Source: JBOGWY01 sp050694015
Lineage (GTDB): Bacteria; Actinomycetota; CADDZG01; WHSQ01
Length of the DNA: 10,594 nt
Direction of reading: 5' to 3'
Assembly (NCBI GenBank): GCA_050694015.1
Contig: JBOGWY010000309.1
Location: forward strand, 1-10,594
Under the pieces are notes generated by a model that had not been told where the DNA came from, did no database searches, and worked only from the letters and a program-made list of their open reading frames with translations. The first letter of the stretch is position 1. Every line of letters starts with the position of its first letter. Below, piece after piece: positions 6,402 through 10,594 of the stretch. Both the position numbers and the translations under genes were made by a program.

Positions 6402-7712
6402 ATGGTCGTGGGAAGGAAGTTTCTGGCGATCTCATTGGTGGCGATGGCAATGGGGGTACTCGCCTTCACGTTCCCATCAGATCGACAGTCCTCGGCCGCG
6501 CTGGAGCTGCACCTGCCGCAAGGCGAGGAAGCGTTGGCACAGGAGCGCATCCTCATGATCGATCATTCGGGTGCTATTTCAGCCGTCGATCCGAACAGCG
6601 AAGAAGTGGTCTACAGGGCTGAGAAGGGCGTCGTTTCTCCGACGATGGACCTCGTCTATGCCCAGGCGCAGCGAAGCGTGACCATCACAGCCGGCGCCAC
6701 GGGAACGCCGCTCGGGCGTGTCGCGTCACCGACCCGGATGGAACTAGAAGTCGCGTCTGCGAGCGGGCGACTGCTCGCGTTCGCTCAACCCGAGAGGCCC
6801 GGCGGGACAGAGTGGATGCCGGCGGGCCGGGCACGGACGAAGATCGCAGTGGTCGCGACGAACAGGATCGGACGCACGCGGACCTACGACCTCGAGGGCA
6901 ACTACGCGATCGAGGCGTTTTCGACCGATGACCGTCAGCTTTTCCTCCTTGAATACATGCCCGCGAAGAATCCCTGGCACTACGGACTGCGGCGGCTCGT
7001 TCTCGCCACCGGCGAGGTTCGTGACATCAAGAGAACAAAGCAGAACGCGCCGGGAGAGATGAATGGTTCTGGACGACTGGCACTCTTTTCACCTCCGGGC
7101 CATGAGCTCTACACGCTGTATACGCAGCAGGGACCCAATTACACGCATGTCGACCCTCAGGATGCCCGCCCCGATGAGGTCTATGCGTTCATTCACTTGC
7201 TCAACCTCGACGGGGCGTGGACCCACTGCATCGATCTCCCCGCCCCCTTCGGCACCGGAGCCGCCACTACTCATGCCATGGCGATCTCCGAGGACGGCAG
7301 TCGGCTGTATGTGATCGATCCATCCTCCGGCGGCGTCGCCGTCGTCGATCCACGCGCGACGCGGGTACTGCGAGCCGTCACCGCCGATCTGGGAGCGCTG
7401 CAACATGGGGCAAGCGCATCCGTCTCTTCAGACGGGACGCTTTACCTCGCGGGTAGACACCAGGTATTGGTGTTTGACGGTGAAAGTCTGCGGCTGCTGC
7501 GGACATTCCGGGTGGCCCGGCCCATCTCGGGAATTACAGCGAATGCCGATGGCTCGAAGCTCTACGCGGGGAGCAAGGGCAGGCTATTAGTACTCGATGC
7601 CCGGACCGGCCGCCGCTTGCGGACGATTTCGGTTCGAGGAGTCGTTCCGACGCAACTAAGAGCTTCCTACGTGGGGCCGGCTGGACTCGAACCAGCGACC
7701 AACGGATCATGA
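6402..7712 (+). CDS. Exported beta-propeller (YVTN/NHL-like) protein with a tRNA-derived C-terminus
   Basis: 436 residues. The signal peptide or membrane anchor is at ~4-35 (GRKF, hydrophobic 8-24). The rest is repeated beta-blade sequence, clearest from ~290: EDGSRLYVIDPSSGGVAVVD, then SSDGTLYLAGRHQVLVFD, then NADGSKLYAGSKGRLLVLDA. This D-G-x-x-L-Y...V-x-D pattern is that of YVTN/NHL/WD40-type propellers, which act as extracellular binding or scaffold proteins. No enzymatic motif is seen. ATG 6402 has GAGG only two bases ahead; GTG 6408, 8 bases from the same GAGG, may be the true start and would shorten the protein by two residues. A longer frame upstream (from 6093) overlaps DUF899 antisense and is not credible. 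The last 13 residues (VGPAGLEPATNGS) are encoded by a tRNA 3'-part copy, so the natural C-terminus seems to have been replaced. The last clear blade ends at about residue 413. Confidence 0.82.
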   Translation: MVVGRKFLAISLVAMAMGVLAFTFPSDRQSSAALELHLPQGEEALAQERILMIDHSGAISAVDPNSEEVVYRAEKGVVSPTMDLVYAQAQRSVTITAGATGTPLGRVASPTRMELEVASASGRLLAFAQPERPGGTEWMPAGRARTKIAVVATNRIGRTRTYDLEGNYAIEAFSTDDRQLFLLEYMPAKNPWHYGLRRLVLATGEVRDIKRTKQNAPGEMNGSGRLALFSPPGHELYTLYTQQGPNYTHVDPQDARPDEVYAFIHLLNLDGAWTHCIDLPAPFGTGAATTHAMAISEDGSRLYVIDPSSGGVAVVDPRATRVLRAVTADLGALQHGASASVSSDGTLYLAGRHQVLVFDGESLRLLRTFRVARPISGITANADGSKLYAGSKGRLLVLDARTGRRLRTISVRGVVPTQLRASYVGPAGLEPATNGS

Positions 7713-7715
7713 GTC
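7670..7715 (-). repeat. Left copy of 46-bp tRNA 3'-part direct repeat (att-like)
   Basis: Matches 9522-9567 at 45 of 46 positions (T at 9560 is C at 7708). It covers the tRNA from inside the 5' anticodon stem through the T-arm and acceptor 3' strand, plus two flanking bases. Beyond 7715 the match stops; a loose resemblance to the tRNA D-arm (GGTCAGA, minus strand, 7725-7731) remains, but no cloverleaf can form. It is either an att site left by integration at the tRNA or a decayed tRNA duplicate. Confidence 0.8.
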
Positions 7716-7749
7716 GCAGTCCTATCTGACCCATCGGCTGGAGTCGTGA

Positions 7750-7905
7750 GTGCGGATCGCTGTCTTCGGTGTGGGTGGCGTGGGCGGATACTTCGGAGGC
7801 CACCTGGCCGCCGCTGGAGAAGATAGATGTGGCCTTCATCGCGCGCGGGCCTCACCCCGACTTCGATCGCGCGCATAGTCGGGTGCGAGTGATCTGGGAC
7901 GGGCC
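7750..7905 (+). pseudogene. panE: Frameshifted N-terminal fragment of a ketopantoate reductase family protein (PanE/ApbA)
   Basis: GTG 7750 opens with RIAVFGVGGVGGYFGGHLAAAGE, the NADP-binding GxGxxG N-terminus of 2-dehydropantoate 2-reductases (split here: RIAVFGVGGVGG then YFGGHL). The next expected piece, DVAFIARGPH, is in the frame one base further on. The junction reads GAA GATA GATGTG: removing one GATA unit restores a continuous reading frame, so a 4-bp duplication is the likely lesion. After ~7860 the similarity fades and the gene is lost; a full protein has about 300 residues. It lies 34 bp after the left tRNA repeat and runs toward the convergent beta-helix gene. PanE reduces ketopantoate in pantothenate synthesis, but paralogues with other substrates share this N-terminus, so the symbol names the family only. 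Confidence 0.65.
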
Positions 7906-7940
7906 GAGCCTGATCGCTCGGCCCCCTTCCCGACTACTCC

Positions 7941-9266
7941 TTAGTGTTCGTGCTTGTTGCCTTTGGGCTGTGCACCGCTGTCGTCGTAGTCGACCTCACT
8001 CTCCACGCCTTCGGTCCTGAGCCCATTGATCCACCACTGCACTCGGTGGAAGCGCCGTGCGTAGATCCCCGCGATCCTGTTCGAAACGAAGTTGTTCGAG
8101 ATGTGGATGAACGCCTTCTCCATGTCGAGCAACTCGATGCCGGACGCAACGTGACCTCCGATCTGATCGGTGGTTGCGCGATGCGCCTCGGGAGCGGGAC
8201 CCGTTATCCGGTTGTTCGAGATGTTCAAGTGGAGGTCGCGAGCCTGGTGAACCTCGATCCCGACCGGCGGCTCGCTCCACCCGTCGACCGCCTCGCGGTA
8301 CTCACGCAACTTGATCGTGTTGCCCTTGATCGTGAAGTGACCGGTCTGCGTACGCAGGTGCTTCTGCTCGTCGTCCGCATTGAAGATGTCGACCATGATC
8401 CCCGACCCGATGAGGTTGTTACGAAGGAATGCCACCTTCGTCGTGTGCTCGTGCGGATCGTTTAATGCTTCGTTCGTCTCCGACGCAGCGGTTCGGTCGT
8501 TGGCCGAGTGGTCCGAATCCGTGTAGATCAAGCCATACGGGCCCGTCGCGTAGATCGTGTTCTCTTTGAACAGAGCTCGGTGGAAGCGCTTCATATGCGT
8601 TAGGCCCATCTTGTTGTGCTGGTTGCCGGCACCGTGGTAGTGGCTGTTCTTCCCGAAGCCCGACGAATGATGGTGGCCGTGAAGCCGCATCTCCACGTAG
8701 CCGTAGAACGTGTTGTCTCGGTACCGGGCGCCGTTGAAGCCGTCGAGGTTCGCGATCCGGTTGCTGCCCTGTCCGAAGTCGAACTCGAAGCCGTCATCCG
8801 TCGGAGGCGTGCCGACGACGTTATTCGCGAACAAACCGTCCCAGTGGCGAAGCTGCCCGATGGTTCCGAAACGGTTGTTCTTGATCACTCCGCTGGTCGC
8901 GGCCCCGGTGCGCTCGACGTTCTCGTTGACGCGCAGGTCACCGATCCGGTTCCTAACGACTTTCACTCGGTTCCCGATCCAGTTGAGCGTCAGGTTGCTG
9001 ATGATGTTGTTGCGGATCACGACATATCGGTTCGTGTCGTGGATCTCGAGCCGGCCGAGATCCCAACCTTCGATCACATGCGGGCTCTTCTTCGTTCCCT
9101 TTCCGTACCGCACACCGTTGTTGTGCGTGAACTGCGAGTTGTCCTCGATCTCGACGCTGCCGTCTTCGACGTTGGCCGCCGCCGGCGCCGCCGTGAACAA
9201 CAGCCCTCCCACCACAGCCACAGCAATGACCACAGACCAACAGCGGATGGACCGACGTGTGCCCAT
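7941..9266 (-). CDS. Exported right-handed parallel beta-helix protein, histidine-rich
   Basis: 441 residues. The signal peptide at 1-31 has Arg 4-5 and 8, a hydrophobic core at 11-27, and an AAPAAA-N cleavage region. The body shows at least ten rungs of a beta-helix ladder with recurrent N-N/N-x-I/V/F turns: VVIRNNIISN, VVRNRIGDL, VIKNNRFG, LFANNVVG, YRDNTFYG, LFKENTIYA, FLRNNLIGS, TIKGNTIKL, NISNNRITG, HISNNFVSN. This is the PbH1 / pectate-lyase-like architecture of polysaccharide lyases and surface proteins. A histidine-dense insert lies at 196-229 (nine His in 34 residues, including HGHHH and HYHG), and the C-terminus ends KHEH. I cannot place a catalytic site or name a substrate; it could be a lyase, a binding protein or an adhesin. 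ATG 9266 is supported by a GGGGG-containing Shine-Dalgarno 8 bases upstream. The gene sits alone between the two tRNA repeat copies. Confidence 0.85.
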   Translation of the reverse strand: MGTRRSIRCWSVVIAVAVVGGLLFTAAPAAANVEDGSVEIEDNSQFTHNNGVRYGKGTKKSPHVIEGWDLGRLEIHDTNRYVVIRNNIISNLTLNWIGNRVKVVRNRIGDLRVNENVERTGAATSGVIKNNRFGTIGQLRHWDGLFANNVVGTPPTDDGFEFDFGQGSNRIANLDGFNGARYRDNTFYGYVEMRLHGHHHSSGFGKNSHYHGAGNQHNKMGLTHMKRFHRALFKENTIYATGPYGLIYTDSDHSANDRTAASETNEALNDPHEHTTKVAFLRNNLIGSGIMVDIFNADDEQKHLRTQTGHFTIKGNTIKLREYREAVDGWSEPPVGIEVHQARDLHLNISNNRITGPAPEAHRATTDQIGGHVASGIELLDMEKAFIHISNNFVSNRIAGIYARRFHRVQWWINGLRTEGVESEVDYDDSGAQPKGNKHEH

Positions 9267-9274
9267 TCGTACTG

Positions 9275-9282
9275 CCCCCTTT
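9275..9282 (-). promoter_or_regulatory. Ribosome binding site of the beta-helix gene
   Basis: AAAGGGGG on the minus strand, 8 bases before ATG 9266. Purine-rich and well spaced, it supports this start and shows the gene is likely translated. Confidence 0.6.
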
Positions 9283-9299
9283 CAAGATTGCCGCCAGAC

Positions 9300-9323
9300 G
9301 AGTCCGGGCGCCGAAAGGGACTC
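9300..9323 (-). promoter_or_regulatory. 5'-leader hairpin of the beta-helix gene
   Basis: GAGTCC (9300-9305) pairs with GGACTC (9318-9323) around a 12-base loop, 34 bases upstream of the start codon. A second perfect dyad, CTCGGT-A-ACCGAG (9356-9368), lies further upstream and could be a regulator's operator. The pairing is visible; a regulatory role is only inferred. I could not fit the leader to a riboswitch class I know. Confidence 0.35.
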
Positions 9324-9483
9324 CAGACTCATACATAGGTACGAACGCGGGGCCACTCGGTAACCGAGCCGGGAGAGTAATCACGCGGCGCGATCGCGCG
9401 ACGTCGCATCGGAGTTGGCGAGCATCGTGGGGGTGACGCCGGGAAGGGGGGCATTCGGCTGACATGCAGCTTCGCAGGTGGGG

Positions 9484-9506
9484 CCGGAGTGACAACCATC
9501 ACCCGG
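9484..9506 (-). terminator. Hairpin downstream of the tRNA gene (possible terminator)
   Basis: CCGG-A-GTGA (9484-9492) pairs with TCAC-CCGG (9499-9506): an 8-bp stem with one bulged base and a 6-base loop, starting 17 bases past the tRNA 3' end in its direction of transcription. There is no following U-tract. It could be a U-less terminator or a processing structure. Confidence 0.4.
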
Positions 9507-9521
9507 AACAGGACACAGTTG

Positions 9522-9567
9522 CGTGGGGCCGGCTGGACTCGAACCAGCGACCAACGGATTATGAGTC
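9522..9567 (-). repeat. Right copy of 46-bp direct repeat, inside the intact tRNA gene
   Basis: Same sequence as 7670-7715 apart from one base (9560). The repeat spans the tRNA from the anticodon stem/loop to the 3' end plus two bases beyond it, the part of a tRNA gene commonly used as attB by tyrosine integrases. The copies are 1,852 bp apart in the same orientation. Confidence 0.8.
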
Positions 9568-9597
9568 CGCCGCTCTGACCAACTGAGCTACGGCCCC
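9524..9597 (-). tRNA. tRNA with CAU anticodon (elongator Met or Ile2)
   Basis: Folded by eye into a complete 74-nt cloverleaf on the minus strand. The acceptor GGGGCCG pairs perfectly with CGGCCCC, followed by discriminator A. TA at positions 8-9, D-stem GCTC/GAGC, anticodon stem GCGGA/TCCGT with loop CTCATAA (anticodon CAT), variable region TGGTC, T-stem GCTGG/CCAGC with loop TTCGAGT. CCA is not encoded (CGC follows). CAU tRNAs are initiator Met, elongator Met, or Ile2 whose C34 is modified to lysidine by TilS. The initiator is unlikely because position 1 pairs normally and the three-G:C anticodon stem is absent. The variable and T-arm sequence resembles bacterial Ile2 as I recall it, but I cannot separate Ile2 from elongator Met with confidence. 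Confidence 0.93.
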
Positions 9598-9688
9598 CAA
9601 CAACCAGAGCCTACGGTGCGCCGCCTGGCGGTCCTCACGCCGCAGCCTTGAGGGACGGTTACCAAGCGCCATCAGAACTGGTGCGCAG

Positions 9689-10204
9689 CTAGCGCGTGAT
9701 CCTACGGACGCCGTACGCGCCGAGAATGCCAAGTCCCGCGCCGATCACGACGAGGACGATCCGTTGACGTAACAGCGCATCTTCATCGCGTGCAACTTGG
9801 ACGCTACCAACCGGGGTATCCGACGCGACCGCCCGGATCTCCGCCTCGAGCCCATCCCGCGCGGCCATCGAGATCGTTGCCGCGCCGAACGACGTGGGCT
9901 CATCCGAGATCGACCAGCCGAGTTGCTCCGCGTTCCCGATCGCGTCGTCGAACAACTGTGACGCCGTCGTCCCGGGAGCCTCGAATTCGACAACCGCGAA
10001 GTAGCTGCCGACGATAAGAATGCTGCCGGTGTTCTCGGTCTCGTTCGTCACGGCGGCGCTCTCAGGAACCAGCTCCGCGGCAGCCTCCTGCATGTCGCGC
10101 TGCGACGGGCCGAGCCAGGTCGGAACGAGAAACCCGATCACGGCACCCACGATCGCCGCGACGACCGGCGCGATCAACGCCGGTCGCGCGCCACGGTCAC
10201 TCAC
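9689..10204 (-). CDS. Small two-TM membrane protein of unknown function
   Basis: 171 residues that I do not recognise. One membrane segment is at ~9-30 (LIAPVVAAIVGAVIGFLVPT) and another at ~148-166 (RIVLVVIGAGLGILGAYG), with a mixed alpha/beta domain of about 115 residues between them. That domain contains ILIVGSYFAVVEFEAPGTT, then an acidic helix (LFDDAIGNAEQLGW) and DEPTSFGAATISMAARDGLEAEI. The layout suggests an extracytoplasmic domain tethered at both ends, with a short Arg-rich cytosolic tail (RRITR). The start is GTG 10204, which overlaps the TGA of the upstream FIMAH-like gene as GTGA, so translation is probably coupled. No cysteine and no catalytic motif is seen. It may assist secretion or anchoring of its upstream partner; this is speculation from adjacency. 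Confidence 0.75.
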   Translation of the reverse strand: MSDRGARPALIAPVVAAIVGAVIGFLVPTWLGPSQRDMQEAAAELVPESAAVTNETENTGSILIVGSYFAVVEFEAPGTTASQLFDDAIGNAEQLGWSISDEPTSFGAATISMAARDGLEAEIRAVASDTPVGSVQVARDEDALLRQRIVLVVIGAGLGILGAYGVRRITR

Positions 10205-10594
10205 AGGGTTGCTATCAAGTCTTCGACAGCCTCCTTCAGCTGCACGTATGCAGACTCCGAAACATGCTTGCTACGTTGTGCTTCCAGCTCGACGAGCATC
10301 GCCTCGAGCTGGTAGCGAGCGGCATCAGGCCGGTCTCGGTCGCTCGACGCCTCGGCTGCATCGACTTTAGCTTCGAGGGATCTGGCAACTCCCGAACCGA
10401 TCGCGCCGGCCACGGAGCGAGTCAAGCATCTCCCGGAGGGATGCGAAGGTCCCCGAACCACCACCGCCACCACTGCCACCGGTGATGAACTGAGACACCC
10501 GGTAGGGGGCCGTTCGATGGGCCTGAACCAAGTAGCCCAACGTGTTGCTTGAACTGACGTTGTAGATGGACAGGTCCGTCACGAAGTATGGGCC
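10201..10594 (-). CDS. C-terminal part of a secreted FIMAH-like-domain protein, cut by right edge, apparent frameshift
   Basis: The frame entering from the right edge reads a beta-rich segment (GPYFVTDLSIYN; GYLVQAHRTAPYRVSQFI), a Gly/Ser linker (GGSGGGGGSG) and FASLREMLDSL. It then loses similarity and stops at 10367. The adjacent frame takes over exactly there with VAGAIGSGVARSLEAKVDAA and continues as a helical domain to TGA 10201. Joined at 10414-10417 (one extra base, at 10414), the product gives a continuous FIMAH-like C-terminal helical domain: SLEAKVDAAEA, ARYQLEAMLVELEAQ, AYVQLKEAVEDLIATL. Such domains end large secreted proteins in Actinomycetota and other bacteria. The break is a sequencing or assembly error, a true lesion, or less likely a +1 recoding site. 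As read, the downstream GTGA coupling to the small membrane gene would be lost, which favours an error or a recent mutation. Confidence 0.65.

Noticed and set aside
7671..7745. A second functional tRNA gene at the left repeat
   Set aside because: Only the 3' part is intact. The 5' half cannot form the acceptor, D or anticodon stems, so no cloverleaf is possible.
7944..9338. Plus-strand open frames across the beta-helix gene (7944-8465, 8616-9338)
   Set aside because: Val/Asp-rich antisense of the Asn/His ladder, with no ribosome binding site or domain. The minus strand has a signal peptide, a Shine-Dalgarno and clear rungs.
9388..9399. 12-bp palindrome GCGCGATCGCGC near the tRNA
   Set aside because: Self-complementary runs of this GC-only kind arise easily in high-GC DNA. 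Nothing nearby ties it to a function.
8953..9495. 180-codon minus-strand frame covering the leader of the beta-helix gene
   Set aside because: It overlaps the real start region in another frame and lacks a ribosome binding site. Its sequence is Arg/Pro-rich and without domain features.

Overview
The window is high-GC bacterial DNA. GTG starts are frequent (the DUF1697, DUF899 and small membrane protein genes), neighbouring genes overlap by GTGA, and the single intact tRNA gene does not encode its 3' CCA. Together these suggest a high-GC Gram-positive lineage, probably Actinomycetota, most likely an uncultured soil or sediment member. This is an inference from style and gene families; there is no phylogenetic marker protein here. 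Five of the readable products carry secretion signals or membrane segments at their N-termini, and one further gene, cut by the right edge, looks like the end of a secreted protein.

Layout, left to right. (1) 1-681, minus strand: an exported peptidoglycan-binding / peptidase M15-type protein cut by the left edge. (2) 741-1046, plus: a chromate-transporter (ChrA) remnant whose core appears to be deleted. (3) 1132-2685, plus: an exported amidase-signature hydrolase with all three catalytic residues. It meets the next gene tail to tail, and a single TTAA holds both stop codons. (4) 2682-6193, minus: a compact four-gene run, transcribed DUF899 (thioredoxin-like) -> DUF2182 (membrane) -> DUF1697 -> FAD-dependent aromatic hydroxylase, with gaps of 41, -4 and 43 bp, so very likely one operon. 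(5) 6402-7712, plus: an exported beta-propeller protein, divergent from that operon. Its last 13 codons are read out of a tRNA fragment. (6) 7670-9597: a 1.85-kb segment bounded by a 46-bp direct repeat. The right copy is the 3' part of an intact CAU-anticodon tRNA gene and the left copy is a detached tRNA 3' part. Between them lie a frameshifted ketopantoate-reductase (PanE/ApbA) fragment and an exported, histidine-rich right-handed beta-helix protein. (7) 9689-10594, minus: a small two-TM protein translationally coupled to the 3' end of a secreted FIMAH-like protein. That protein is cut by the right edge and appears to be frameshifted by one base.

The housekeeping content is small. The window reads as an accessory region with several decayed or remodelled pieces (ChrA remnant, PanE fragment, tRNA 3' copy, frameshifted FIMAH gene) among intact secreted and redox genes. 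The observation most worth following is the tRNA-repeat-bounded segment. It has the geometry of a site-specific integration at a tRNA 3' end, yet it carries no recognisable integrase and it has changed the C-terminus of the neighbouring propeller gene. I did not find a CRISPR array, transposase, phage gene or defence system that I could support.
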